Shown here: one piece after another, positions 34,475 to 43,317 of the stretch
Layout of the letters: the number at the start of each line of letters is the position of its first letter
Position numbering within the stretch: the first letter of the stretch is position 1
Assembly (NCBI RefSeq): GCF_029360705.1
Contig: NZ_JARKMX010000014.1
Span: 868,001-932,000 of the forward strand
Direction: 5' to 3'
Length of the DNA stretch: 64,000 nt
Origin: Paraflavitalea pollutisoli
Lineage (GTDB): Bacteria > Bacteroidota > Bacteroidia > Chitinophagales > Chitinophagaceae
The notes under the pieces: generated by a model
Database searches by the model: none
Told to the model about the DNA's origin: nothing
Seen by the model: the letters and a program-made list of their open reading frames with translations, nothing else
Position numbers and translations under genes: made by a program

Positions 34475-35017
34475 TTAATTTCTGGCCGGAAATACGCCCG
34501 CCATACAAATGATGTAATTGAGTGCTAAAAATGGGGGGTGGTTATCAAAAGGTTGCGTCTGCCCGGTAATCCCTGAATTCAGCGGTACATTGTAGGGTTT
34601 CATATGCCCGTCGGCTGTGGACGCGAATGCCAGCCCGCCACCTGCTTCTGGTGCATAAATACAGTTATTGGGATTATTGGTTGTTGCGTTGGTGGCAGAT
34701 GCAGGGGTAATATTCACAGTCATTGCATGCACATGCTGTGGCATTTGACCTGTTGTAAGCGTATTGGTTTCCGTGCCAGCCGACTGGCCAATCACGTAAT
34801 CGGAGAGGCCAGGCCCCTGTCCTACGCCTATAACCATACGTCCACGGAGGTCGGGCAACGCAAAAGTGGTCGTTCCATTACCTCCGTAATAGGTGCCAAT
34901 GAGTGAGAACAATGCCGTATTCTGGCTGATCGGAACGATCTGACCGGCACATAATGCCCAGTTTCTGGGAGCGAAATTGCCGGCAAACAAAGTTACATAA
35001 GCAAGTACACCGTCCAT
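34475..35017 (-). CDS. Tail-collar (MdpB/microcystin-dependent-protein-like) protein 3
   Basis: A 180-residue phage tail-collar-domain protein. It has the family pattern 'LFAGNFAPRNWALCAGQ', 'ISQNTALFSLIGTYYGGNG', 'FALPDLRGRM', 'GQMPQHVHAM', and the end 'ALNYIICMAGVFPARN'. These proteins form trimeric beta structures in phage fibres, but many bacteria carry stand-alone copies whose role is unknown. ATG at 35017 is chosen over the longer frame from 35077 because it matches the N-terminus of the two paralogues. It is last of three tandem copies and lies 12 bp before the binding-protein gene. Confidence 0.85.
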   Translation of the reverse strand: MDGVLAYVTLFAGNFAPRNWALCAGQIVPISQNTALFSLIGTYYGGNGTTTFALPDLRGRMVIGVGQGPGLSDYVIGQSAGTETNTLTTGQMPQHVHAMTVNITPASATNATTNNPNNCIYAPEAGGGLAFASTADGHMKPYNVPLNSGITGQTQPFDNHPPFLALNYIICMAGVFPARN

Positions 35018-35054
35018 ATATAGAATGTTTGAAAAGGTAAGTGTTGAAGGATGA

Positions 35055-35588
35055 TTAATTGCGTGAAGGGAAGACACCTTCGACTGCGATGATGTAATTC
35101 ATGGCCAGATAAGGCGGCAGTAAACTTACTGGTTGGCTACCGCCTGCAATCGGTGTGTTCATGGCAAGATCGGCCGGAGCCATGCCAAAACCGTCGGCAG
35201 AAGCGCCATACACATTACTGGCGGGTTGCCCCGGTACTGCATTGGCACACGTGTTGGAACCTGAACTGGTTGCGGCCGGAATAGGTGCTGTAAAGGAGAT
35301 CACCGTATGAGTATGAACAGGTAATTGTCCCGAGGTAAGGGTTACACTCTCCGTTCCGGCAACTTGCCCCAATACCACTGAACTGCCCGGATGAACAGCA
35401 ACCCGGCTGCTGAGGTTAGGAAGTGCGAAGGTCGTCTGCCCGTCGCCACCATAAATGGTGCCTATCAGCGCAAAAAGTGCCGAATTCTCGGCAATCGAAA
35501 GCAATTGTCCGCGGCAGTACATCCAGCCGCGAGGAGCAAAATTGCCCGCGAAAATGGTCACATTCGCTAAGTATGGTTGCACAAACAT
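35055..35588 (-). CDS. Tail-collar (MdpB-like) protein 2
   Basis: A 177-residue paralogue of the flanking collar proteins: 'IFAGNFAPRGWMYCRGQ', 'IAENSALFALIGTIYGGDG', 'FALPNLSSRV', 'GQLPVHTHTV' and the end 'AMNYIIAVEGVFPSRN'. No signal peptide. The internal, variable part (about 100-150) differs most between copies and would be the surface or binding region. It lies 52 bp after copy 1 and 37 bp before copy 3. Confidence 0.85.
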   Translation of the reverse strand: MFVQPYLANVTIFAGNFAPRGWMYCRGQLLSIAENSALFALIGTIYGGDGQTTFALPNLSSRVAVHPGSSVVLGQVAGTESVTLTSGQLPVHTHTVISFTAPIPAATSSGSNTCANAVPGQPASNVYGASADGFGMAPADLAMNTPIAGGSQPVSLLPPYLAMNYIIAVEGVFPSRN

Positions 35589-35640
35589 ATTCAGATGTTT
35601 AGTAGTTGTTCAATTGATAGTTATTGAATCCGTAATCGGA

Positions 35641-36183
35641 TTAGTTTCTGGAAGGAAAAATACCTTGCAGGCAAATGATATAATTCATGCCCAAATAGGG
35701 CGGCATTTTGGAGAACGGCTGCCCACCACCTGCATTTTGTATCGTGGTTGTATAAGCTGGCGCAGCCATGTTGATGGATGCTGTAGCCGCTGCTGCATAT
35801 CCCTGCGTAAAACCGGCGGGCACCATACCGTCAGGAGACGCTTCTGTGCCTGCGGCGTTATTACACGGGAGCGATACCGGAAGATTTCCGTTGTGGTTGT
35901 GTTGAGGCATGTTAGCGATGGTCAACGTGGTGGTCGCACTACCCCCTGCCTGCCCCAACGTATAATTGCCGAGGCCTGGTCCTTGTCCGGTGCCTACGGG
36001 AGCACGGTTTTGTAGATTAGGAAGCATAAAAGAGGTAGTGCCGTTGCCTCCGAAAGTGGTGCCCAGGAGCGCAAACAAGGCCTGGTTCTGCGCAATGGCC
36101 AGCGTCTGCCCATTGCAAAAAGCCCAGGCTTTAGGAGCAAAATCACCGGCAAAGCAAGTAATAACTGCCATAGTTCCTTCCAT
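35641..36183 (-). CDS. Tail-collar (MdpB-like) protein 1
   Basis: A 180-residue paralogue and first gene of the five-gene minus-strand operon: 'CFAGDFAPKAWAFCNGQ', 'IAQNQALFALLGTTFGGNG', 'FMLPNLQNRA', 'ANMPQHNHNG' and the end 'GMNYIICLQGIFPSRN'. No signal peptide and no phage structural gene nearby. Its promoter should lie in the AT-rich region to the right, though I see no exact TAnnTTTG just upstream. Confidence 0.85.
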   Translation of the reverse strand: MEGTMAVITCFAGDFAPKAWAFCNGQTLAIAQNQALFALLGTTFGGNGTTSFMLPNLQNRAPVGTGQGPGLGNYTLGQAGGSATTTLTIANMPQHNHNGNLPVSLPCNNAAGTEASPDGMVPAGFTQGYAAAATASINMAAPAYTTTIQNAGGGQPFSKMPPYLGMNYIICLQGIFPSRN

Positions 36184-37030
36184 AGTGGGATGTTTTGGTT
36201 TTTAAGTGAAGACAATAAATATTCAGGCTAAAAAAGAGAACACTTTTTTAACTGCACAGTGATACACAAACAGAATCTTTAACCAGGTATGGTGCGGACA
36301 AGGCTATGTGGGTACAATGCTGTATAGCCAACAGCAAAGGTCAGTGGGTTAGCGGGTTATCGCTTCTTTCAGAAGTCCTCAATGTGTCGGTAGGATTAGC
36401 TGATACAGGTGTATTGTCAGTAGTCGGTTATAAAAATAGGTAAATTTGATTATATAGTGCAAAAGGAACATAAAACTAGATCTGTTTAACAAAACATACA
36501 ACCTTCACCGTAAGACTTTATTTGTCAAGCTGTTCAATACTGTTAAGGCTCAAGAGCAGACGGGAAGCCCAGTTCCTTCAACAAAGATTAGGTAGTACTA
36601 CGTTGAACGCTTGCGAACTTCCCACTAAGTACATGCCCAAAAACAAGCAAGACAAATGGCCGCATACAAGCAAGTCAATTACTACAACCTGCATCATAAT
36701 GATTTGTGCACCTTATAAAACAAATACGCTATAGCACAAACGATAAGCAGTTTAAGATACCTCCCACAATACAGATGAAAAAGTCCCACAAAATTATTCG
36801 TCTCATCAATGCCTGCTATATATATAGCCGGTTAGCTTATTCTTTTAACAGAACACCATTTTATACTGTCCAATACCAATAATTGCTTACCCGCTTTTAC
36901 AGGCTTTCGTGATCATCCTGCCAGTGCCTACCTGTTCGTTTTGTGCAGTCCTGATTGGCCGCTACTTGTTGCATCTCCCTATCAGATTGGAAACCATTGA
37001 TTTTGCAAAATGATGCGCTCCTTTTTTAAT
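36184..37030. other. AT-rich intergenic region without a convincing gene
   Basis: About 850 bases, clearly more AT-rich than the flanks. It holds one short reading frame (36522-36734, non-ATG start, no recognisable domain), a 14-base palindrome (36815-36828, GCTATATATATAGC), and an orphan -7 motif at 36441-36448. It could contain a small RNA, a decayed gene or the regulatory zone of the collar operon; nothing in it is decisive. Confidence 0.5.
36441..36448 (+). promoter_or_regulatory. Orphan -7 promoter motif (TAAATTTG)
   Basis: Exact TAnnTTTG match on the plus strand with a TTG 24 bases upstream, slightly farther than usual for a -33 element. No protein gene follows for about 600 bases, so it may drive a small RNA or be fortuitous in AT-rich DNA. 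Confidence 0.3.
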
Positions 37031-37038
37031 TAACTTTG
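37031..37038 (+). promoter_or_regulatory. -7 element of the DUF2130 gene promoter (TAACTTTG)
   Basis: Exact TAnnTTTG match, followed after about 6 bases by the predicted transcript start and by a purine-rich AGGGA just before the ATG at 37057. It shows that an in-frame TTG within the motif itself is not the start codon. Confidence 0.65.
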
Positions 37039-37056
37039 CACCCAAATCATCAGGGA

Positions 37057-38370
37057 ATGGCTACGGATATAAAATGCCCCAAATGTGGACATCAGTTTGA
37101 TATAGAGGATGCTGTATCGGAAGAATACAAGAAGGAGCTGCGCGAGCAGATGGTACAATATAAAAAGCAGCAGGAAGAAGCTTTCGCCCGTAAGGAGAAA
37201 GAAACGGCGGAGCAATTTGCTCGGAAGGAAAAGGAACAGACCGAACAGTTTGCCCGCCGCGAAAGAGACTTACAACAGCAGGCCCAGGCCGCTGCTACCG
37301 AATACAACCGGAAATTTCAGGAGGAAAAGGTCAAATTGCAGCAATCGCTGGAAGAAAACCTCCGTAAGAGCATCGGTGCCGATTACGAGAATCAGCTCTC
37401 CCTGCTGACCCAAAATAACAAGGACAACGAAGAGAAATTACGGACTGCCAGGTTGAAAGAGCTGGAATTCCTGAAAAAAGAACAGGAGCTGAAAACCAAA
37501 GAACAGGAGCTGGAATTGTCCGTGCAACGGAAACTGCAGGAAGAAAGGACCCGTTTATCGGAAGAGATCCGGAAAATGGAAGAAGAGAAGAATGCCAACC
37601 GGGAGATCGAACACCAGCTCAAACAAAAGGAACTCGAAAAGCAGTTGGAAGATCAGAAAAGGTTGATCGAAGAAATGAAGCGCAAAGCCGAACAGGGGTC
37701 CATGCAATTGCAGGGAGAGATCCAGGAACTGGCCTTGGAAGAAATGCTGAAAGCTGCCTTCCCCTTCGACATGATCAACGAAGTGGGCAAAGGTATCCGC
37801 GGGGCAGACTGTATCCTGACCATACGCAACCAGTTTGGCCAGGAATGCGGCCGCATTATTTATGAGAGTAAGCGGACAAAACACTTTGACAAAAGCTGGA
37901 TCGAGAAACTCAAAGCCGATATGCGCAGCACAACGGCCGATGTAGCGGTGATCGTGAGCCAGGCCATGCCAGAACAGTTGAATAAGTTTGGCCAGGTGGA
38001 AGGTATCTGGATCTGCACATTCGGCGAAGCGATCGCCCTCTCACAGGTACTGCGCGATGGCATCATCAAGATCTACAACGTCTCCAAATCGCAGGAGAAC
38101 CGCGGTGATAAGATGCACTTATTGTATGATTATTTAACCAGTAATGAATTTGGCGAGCAGTGGAAAGCCATCCGCGAAGGATTTCAATCGATGAAAATGT
38201 CGATTCAGAAAGAACGCGACGCCATGGAAAAATTGTGGAAGGCCCGGGAAAAGCAACTGGAAAAAGTGCTGCTGAATGCAGCGCACATCAAGGGCTCCAT
38301 CGAAGGCATTGCCGGCAGTGAGAATATACAGTTGAATTTGATCGACGAAACTGATTTATTGGAAGATTAA
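37057..38370 (+). CDS. DUF2130 coiled-coil protein with possible nuclease-like C-terminal domain
   Basis: A 437-residue cytoplasmic protein. It begins with a zinc-ribbon-like pair of cysteines ('KCPKCGHQF'), followed by a long charged coiled coil (about residues 20-225, rich in Glu, Lys, Gln and Arg) and the DUF2130 domain (about 230-390). The domain has a Glu-rich helix ('EEMLKAAFPFD'), 'GIRGADCIL', and after a strand 'IIYESKRTKHFDKSW'. This Asp followed by Glu-x-Lys is the PD-(D/E)xK nuclease pattern, so a DNA-end or DNA-structure role is possible but unproven. A second short coil ends the protein. Start chosen by the promoter position. Confidence 0.8.
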   Translation: MATDIKCPKCGHQFDIEDAVSEEYKKELREQMVQYKKQQEEAFARKEKETAEQFARKEKEQTEQFARRERDLQQQAQAAATEYNRKFQEEKVKLQQSLEENLRKSIGADYENQLSLLTQNNKDNEEKLRTARLKELEFLKKEQELKTKEQELELSVQRKLQEERTRLSEEIRKMEEEKNANREIEHQLKQKELEKQLEDQKRLIEEMKRKAEQGSMQLQGEIQELALEEMLKAAFPFDMINEVGKGIRGADCILTIRNQFGQECGRIIYESKRTKHFDKSWIEKLKADMRSTTADVAVIVSQAMPEQLNKFGQVEGIWICTFGEAIALSQVLRDGIIKIYNVSKSQENRGDKMHLLYDYLTSNEFGEQWKAIREGFQSMKMSIQKERDAMEKLWKAREKQLEKVLLNAAHIKGSIEGIAGSENIQLNLIDETDLLED

Positions 38371-38403
38371 CCGTAAACTTGCGCCCCTATAAGTGCTATT
38401 CTT

Positions 38404-39078
38404 ATGAAATATTTCCTCGTCCTTTTATTGTCCGTACAAAGCCTGCTGACCATTGCCCAAACCTATCGCAACCCTCCCCGCAGCGAAGTGAGCAAAGACA
38501 GCTCCTTGCGGAAATTTACCGATACACTCAAAGCCATTGTTGCCCGCAAAGATGCCCAGGCACTGGTCAGGCTGCTCAACCCTGCCGTAAAAGTAGCCTC
38601 CAACGGCGCGGCCAACGGAGTCAAGGGGTTCAAAGAGATATATGCGCCCCAACATGCCGCTTCTCCTATCTGGAAAAACCTGGAGGAAATGTTGACGCTC
38701 GGTGGCGTATTCACCGGCAAGGTCAACCAGGAGTTTATTTTCCCCTATGCAGCACACCGCGATATCAAGGATAAGAGCTGTCTGAATTGCGGCCAATGCG
38801 TCACCATCATTGCTCCTGACGCGCATGTACGCAAAAAAGCCGACCGTACTGCTCCTTCCGTGGGCGTGTTGAACTACGATATCGTAAAAGTGGTAACCGA
38901 ACCGGTCAGTAAGGTAAAGGGAGGCAATGAAGAGAATTGGGTCTATATTCAATCTTTCGATGGTAAGATCACTGGCTGGGTACGCAACGATCTCACCTGG
39001 GATATCTGTGACTATCGTCTGTTGCTCGACAAGCAAAAAGGACAGTGGCAGATCAAATCACTGATTGCCGGAGAGTAG
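38404..39078 (+). CDS. Secreted protein with SH3-like domain
   Basis: A 224-residue exported protein with a signal peptide ending near 'LLTIAQT'. The C-terminal half has an SH3b-like pattern: 'VTIIAPDAHVRKKADRTAPSVGVL', 'VVTEPVSK' and 'WVYIQSFDGKITGWVRNDL'. A CxxC pair ('CLNCGQC') precedes it. The N-terminal half ('KFTDTLKAIVARKDAQALVRLL') is helical and unrecognised. SH3b domains of this kind usually bind peptidoglycan or act as spacers. It follows the DUF2130 gene by 33 bp and could be cotranscribed, although TAAACTTG (38374-38381) is a near-consensus promoter. Confidence 0.7.
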   Translation: MKYFLVLLLSVQSLLTIAQTYRNPPRSEVSKDSSLRKFTDTLKAIVARKDAQALVRLLNPAVKVASNGAANGVKGFKEIYAPQHAASPIWKNLEEMLTLGGVFTGKVNQEFIFPYAAHRDIKDKSCLNCGQCVTIIAPDAHVRKKADRTAPSVGVLNYDIVKVVTEPVSKVKGGNEENWVYIQSFDGKITGWVRNDLTWDICDYRLLLDKQKGQWQIKSLIAGE

Positions 39079-39091
39079 CCGGGACTCGCTA

Positions 39092-39730
39092 CTAGGTCAC
39101 CACCCAGGCCAACCCCAACTGATCGAATAACCTGGCCGTGAGGGTCATGGGAACTACATCACCTTTGCGGAACTCGAAAGGCATCGTAATCCACTCATTG
39201 ACGCCGGATACAATTTCACCCGACAGGCGCATATGGTCCTTAAAATCGACCAGGCCCAGTCCGTACCATTTGTAGATCGCTTCCTTGGCACTCCACAACA
39301 ACGTGGTAAGCTCCAGGTGCATTTGCGGAAGGTCTTCCCAAACGCGCAGAAAGGCGGCCTCCTCGCTATGCAGGAACTTCTCCGATATCCGACGTAGTCG
39401 GGGCGTAACAAATTCTACATCCACCCCTACCCGATAGCGATCGCTGACAATCGCTGCCGCAAAATTTCCACAATGAGATATAGAGAAGTGATATTGCTCG
39501 CTTTCGAGAAAAGGTTTGCGCGTATCGGCCACCAGGATCTCCGACAGGGGAAAGTCTTCATACAACGCAGGTAGCAAATACCGCCCCGCCAGGTGCTGTA
39601 AGCGTTTGTAGGGGTGCGACACATCTTTCTTAAGTGGTACACGCTCCAGAAAAAACGCCTCAGGCTCTTCGATACGCCAAATCCCCAGCCTGGTGTGCTC
39701 GTTGATATTATGTTGATAAAACAGTGCCAA
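39092..39730 (-). CDS. 4'-phosphopantetheinyl transferase (Sfp/AcpT superfamily)
   Basis: A 212-residue enzyme that moves the phosphopantetheine arm of CoA to a carrier-protein serine. The signatures are present: 'FSISHCGNF' (84-90), the magnesium-binding Asp104 and Glu106 in 'GVDVEF', and Glu150 with Lys154 in 'WSAKEAIYKWYG'. The only suitable start is a TTG at 39730, which begins the family-typical N-terminus. It is convergent with the SH3-like gene (13-bp gap). No carrier-protein or polyketide genes are in the window, so it may serve fatty-acid or distant secondary-metabolite synthases. Confidence 0.88.
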   Translation of the reverse strand: MALFYQHNINEHTRLGIWRIEEPEAFFLERVPLKKDVSHPYKRLQHLAGRYLLPALYEDFPLSEILVADTRKPFLESEQYHFSISHCGNFAAAIVSDRYRVGVDVEFVTPRLRRISEKFLHSEEAAFLRVWEDLPQMHLELTTLLWSAKEAIYKWYGLGLVDFKDHMRLSGEIVSGVNEWITMPFEFRKGDVVPMTLTARLFDQLGLAWVVT

Positions 39731-39801
39731 TGTATAATTTTAGCGATTACTTTCGTTATGGGAGCCCTAATTTCGCCTCAAATATAAAATAAGCATACCA
39801 C

Positions 39802-40338
39802 ATGATCTTGTCGGACAAGCGCATATTGGAAGAAATGGAGAAAGGAACGATTAAAATCGAGCCCTACAAGAGAGAATGCCTTGGCAGCAATTCGTACGAT
39901 GTGCACCTGGGTAAAGTGCTGGCAACCTATCGCGAGCATATACTGGATGCCAAAAAACACAATACCATCGAGTCTTTCGAGATCCCGGATGACGGCTTCG
40001 TCCTCTATCCCCATGTCTTCTACCTGGGGGTAACCATGGAATACACCGAAACACATGCCCATGTACCTTTTCTGGAAGGCAAATCCTCCACTGGTCGACT
40101 GGGTATCGATATCCATGCCACGGCCGGCAAAGGAGATGTGGGTTTTTGCGGTAACTGGACCCTGGAGATATCGGTAAAACAGCCGGTCCGGATCTATGCC
40201 GGCATGCCGATCGGCCAGTTGATCTATTTCCCCGTAGAAGGAGAGATCGAAGTAAAATACAACCAGAAACAGAATGCGAAATACAGTGGCCAGCCCAACA
40301 GGCCTGTAGAAAGTATGATGTGGAAGAACAAGTTCTAA
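39802..40338 (+). CDS. dcd: dCTP deaminase
   Basis: A 178-residue enzyme converting dCTP to dUTP for thymidylate synthesis, a homotrimer in the cytosol. Motifs match the family: 'LGSNSYDVHLG' (28-37), the nucleotide-binding 'EGKSSTGRLGIDIHATAGKG' (92-111), with Ser95, Ser96 and Arg99, and catalytic Glu122 in 'NWTLEIS'. Length is within the usual range. Its stop overlaps the stop of the convergent DUF3810 gene by four bases. Confidence 0.95.
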   Translation: MILSDKRILEEMEKGTIKIEPYKRECLGSNSYDVHLGKVLATYREHILDAKKHNTIESFEIPDDGFVLYPHVFYLGVTMEYTETHAHVPFLEGKSSTGRLGIDIHATAGKGDVGFCGNWTLEISVKQPVRIYAGMPIGQLIYFPVEGEIEVKYNQKQNAKYSGQPNRPVESMMWKNKF

Positions 40339-41414
40339 ACCGCACCAGCACCATACTTTCTGTAATAAGCAATGAGCCACGCAATCACCTCGTTATAACT
40401 CAATTTACCTGAAGGCTGTTGATTAGCCTTCAGGTATTGACCATACAGTTTATCGATCACTGCCTCTACCGGATTGCGGTGCCGCAAATAGAACTCCTTC
40501 AGCTCCGCATAGTCTTTCTTCGCTCCCTGTGGCAAATGTTCTCTGAATTGCTTGGCCAGCATCGAATCCTGCCGGTACAGATAATACCAACTGTAAGAAT
40601 ACATATCGAAATACACCGAATACCGGAAACGCGCGTCGCTGGAAGATTTGGCGGCCAGGTAACCGGAAAAATTAGCCTCACTCTCTTTGGCATACCCCAG
40701 TTGATGCCCTATTTCATGACAGGTGGTAAATGGCTGCAGAAATACCGGTACAGTCGTGTTGACCTGCGCTTCTCCGGTAAACGGGTTGTAGTAGCCGGTA
40801 TACCCCAGGTAATTGCCCAGGTAGCTATACAGGGAAGGTTTTACGGAAGAATGCCGGTAACTGATAGCTGGATGCCGGGGAGTCAGGCTATCATAGGCCA
40901 CCTCGGCCCCGTCAAACAAGTAACGCTTTTTGTGCAGAGCTTCGCGGTCAATCCGTCCCGTGCTATCCAGATCCTGTAATCTGCTGACCAATACCTCCAT
41001 CACCTGTACCAATTCTTCTTTGGTATACTTATCGACCTGCAGGCCCAGGTCGGCAGCAATGCCCGCCCGGTTATAATTCAGCCCCCAGAAAAGATTGAAA
41101 GAGACATAAACACACAATATGACATGCAGCAACAGCCGCCCTCCACTAAGCCAATAGGTGCGATCCGCTTTTCGCCGGATCAGGCGCTTCACGAGGTCGA
41201 ACAATTTATACAACAGAAAGATGATTGCAGCTCCATACAGCAGATCACCGATACTGAAGGGTATCCATCCCAACAAAATCCGTTGTACGGCCGCCATAAG
41301 GGGATAGAAGCCATGCGCATAATACCTGTCGACGGCTTCAGGAAACATAGAAAAGACTTTCAACAATAACGCCACCCCAATTAACAGGAACAGCCATTTG
41401 TTTTTCTTCCACAT
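40335..41414 (-). CDS. DUF3810 membrane protein with HExxH metallopeptidase motif
   Basis: A 359-residue protein with about three N-terminal membrane helices and a soluble domain that carries 'TTCHEIGHQLGYAKESEAN', an HExxH zinc site with a downstream Glu as third ligand (gluzincin-like pattern). That layout is DUF3810. It probably acts outside the inner membrane; substrate unknown. ATG at 41414 is preferred over an upstream TTG because it starts the basic 'WKKNK' leader. It overlaps the dcd stop region at the 3' end. Confidence 0.8.
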   Translation of the reverse strand: MWKKNKWLFLLIGVALLLKVFSMFPEAVDRYYAHGFYPLMAAVQRILLGWIPFSIGDLLYGAAIIFLLYKLFDLVKRLIRRKADRTYWLSGGRLLLHVILCVYVSFNLFWGLNYNRAGIAADLGLQVDKYTKEELVQVMEVLVSRLQDLDSTGRIDREALHKKRYLFDGAEVAYDSLTPRHPAISYRHSSVKPSLYSYLGNYLGYTGYYNPFTGEAQVNTTVPVFLQPFTTCHEIGHQLGYAKESEANFSGYLAAKSSSDARFRYSVYFDMYSYSWYYLYRQDSMLAKQFREHLPQGAKKDYAELKEFYLRHRNPVEAVIDKLYGQYLKANQQPSGKLSYNEVIAWLIAYYRKYGAGAV

Positions 41415-41601
41415 ACCCACTAAAAATAGTAAAATCTTTACAGTCAATGGAATAGTCCTTGTGTTAACTCCCTCCCCCCGGCATCAACCTTGCGTAAGCA
41501 GGTGTGTGCCGTTTGCCTGAAAGTCTTATTTTGTGGTACTTACCGGCCAGGGCATCAGTGTACCCACCTGAAACTGCCCCGGCCATTAAAACGCTTGTAC
41601 T

Positions 41602-43233
41602 ATGAACCTGGAATTTAACAAGAACGAAGATGCGATCAAGTTAGCGTTGAGCCAATTGCGCCAGCGGCTCGACCTGGTAGGCCTGGGCGGTGGAAAAAAG
41701 GCTATTGAAAAACAACACGAAAAGAACAAACTCACAGCCCGCGAAAGGATCGATTACCTACGCGACGACCATACTCCTTTTATTGAACTGGGCGCCCTCG
41801 CAGGTTGGGAAATGTATGCCGAGCAAGGCGGCTGCCCTGCTGGTGGTACGGTGGCGGGTGTAGGATATGTCAGCGGACGTCAGTGTATGATCGTAGCCAA
41901 TGACCAAACAGTAAAGGCAGGTGCCTGGTTTCCGATCACCGGCAAAAAGAACCTGCGTATGCAGGAGATTGCCATGGAAAACCACTTGCCGGTCATCTAC
42001 CTGGTGGACAGCGCGGGCGTTTTTCTGCCCATGCAGGATGAAATATTCCCCGATAAAGAACATTTCGGTCGCATCTTCCGCAACAATGCCCGCATGAGCG
42101 CCATGGGGATCACCCAGATCGCTGCTGTGTTGGGCAGCTGCGTGGCCGGAGGAGCCTACCTCCCGATCATGAGCGATGAAACCCTCATGGTGGAAGGCAA
42201 TGGCTCTATCTTCCTCGCAGGCCCCTACCTGGTAAAAGCAGCTATTGGTGAAGACATCGACAGCGAAACACTCGGTGGTGCAGAAACACACAATGCCATC
42301 AGCGGTATCGCCGATTACAAGTTCGCTACCGAACAGGAGTGCCTGGACCAGGTGAAACGCATTGTGTCACGTATTGGCGGCAACGCCAGCATAGCAGGTC
42401 TCGATCGCGTTAAACCGGTCGCTCCGGCCAAATCACCCGCGGAGATCTATGGCATCATCCCTGCCGACCCCACCAAGGCCTACGATATGCTTGACGTGAT
42501 CGAACGGCTGGTAGACAATTCCGAGTTCGACCAATTTAAAAAAGAATACGGAAAAACGATCCTCTGCGGCTATGCCCGCATCGACGGCTGGGCCGTAGGT
42601 ATCGTGGCTAACCAGCGCAAGATGGTGAAAAGCAAGAAAGGGGAAATGCAAATGGGTGGTGTGATCTACAATGACAGCGCTGACAAAGCAGCCCGCTTTA
42701 TCATGAACTGTAACCAGAAAAAGATCCCGCTGGTATTTCTGCAAGACGTTACCGGATTCATGGTGGGCTCCCGCAGCGAACAGGCAGGCATCATCAAAGA
42801 TGGCGCCAAGCTGGTCAACGCAGTGGCCAATTCTGTGGTCCCCAAGATCACCATCGTGGTAGGCAACTCGTATGGCGCCGGTAATTATGCCATGTGTGGC
42901 AAGGCCTACGATCCGCGATTCATTTACGCCTGGCCTGGTGCCCGCATTGCCGTCATGGGTGGAGACCAGGCTGCCAAAACCTTGCTGCAGATCCAGGTTG
43001 CCGGCATGAAGGCCAAAGGCAAAACCGTATCACCCGAGGAGGAGGAGAAACTGTTGCAGGACATCAAAGGCCGTTACGAGCAACAAACAAGTCCCTACTA
43101 TGCCGCGGCACGGTTGTGGGTAGACGGTATCATCGATCCGCTGACTACCCGGGAAGTTATCTCGGAAGGACTCGCAGCAGCCAACCACCAACCCTATATG
43201 GCGCCCTTCAATCCCGGCGTGATACAGGTGTAG
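41602..43233 (+). CDS. Acyl-CoA carboxylase carboxyltransferase (beta) subunit, methylcrotonoyl-CoA carboxylase type
   Basis: A 543-residue protein with the two crotonase-fold halves of biotin-dependent carboxyltransferases. The N-half has 'KLTARERIDYL', 'MIVANDQTVKAGAW', 'VYLVDSAG'-like and 'GSCVAGGAYLPIMSDE'; the C-half has 'LFLQDVTGFMVG', 'GNSYGAGNYAMCG' and 'AVMGGDQAAKTL'. The succession of these motifs is closest to methylcrotonoyl-CoA carboxylase beta (leucine breakdown), though propionyl-CoA or related acyl-CoA specificity cannot be excluded. The biotin-carrying alpha subunit is not in the window. Confidence 0.9.
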   Translation: MNLEFNKNEDAIKLALSQLRQRLDLVGLGGGKKAIEKQHEKNKLTARERIDYLRDDHTPFIELGALAGWEMYAEQGGCPAGGTVAGVGYVSGRQCMIVANDQTVKAGAWFPITGKKNLRMQEIAMENHLPVIYLVDSAGVFLPMQDEIFPDKEHFGRIFRNNARMSAMGITQIAAVLGSCVAGGAYLPIMSDETLMVEGNGSIFLAGPYLVKAAIGEDIDSETLGGAETHNAISGIADYKFATEQECLDQVKRIVSRIGGNASIAGLDRVKPVAPAKSPAEIYGIIPADPTKAYDMLDVIERLVDNSEFDQFKKEYGKTILCGYARIDGWAVGIVANQRKMVKSKKGEMQMGGVIYNDSADKAARFIMNCNQKKIPLVFLQDVTGFMVGSRSEQAGIIKDGAKLVNAVANSVVPKITIVVGNSYGAGNYAMCGKAYDPRFIYAWPGARIAVMGGDQAAKTLLQIQVAGMKAKGKTVSPEEEEKLLQDIKGRYEQQTSPYYAAARLWVDGIIDPLTTREVISEGLAAANHQPYMAPFNPGVIQV

Positions 43234-43317
43234 ATTTTTTTAATTGTCCGTTTTTGACGAACATTGCCGCCTTAATACCGTCACCTTAAACGAACAACCT
43301 TTTAATTTTTACTTGAT

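Noticed and set aside
34475-36183. Three tail-collar genes as evidence of a prophage
   Set aside because: No capsid, terminase, tail tube, lysis or integrase genes are nearby, and the neighbours are a binding protein and a formyltransferase. Stand-alone collar proteins are common in bacteria.
36522-36734. Small gene in the AT-rich gap
   Set aside because: Non-ATG start, no domain, no promoter at the right distance and low-complexity Lys/Thr-rich translation.
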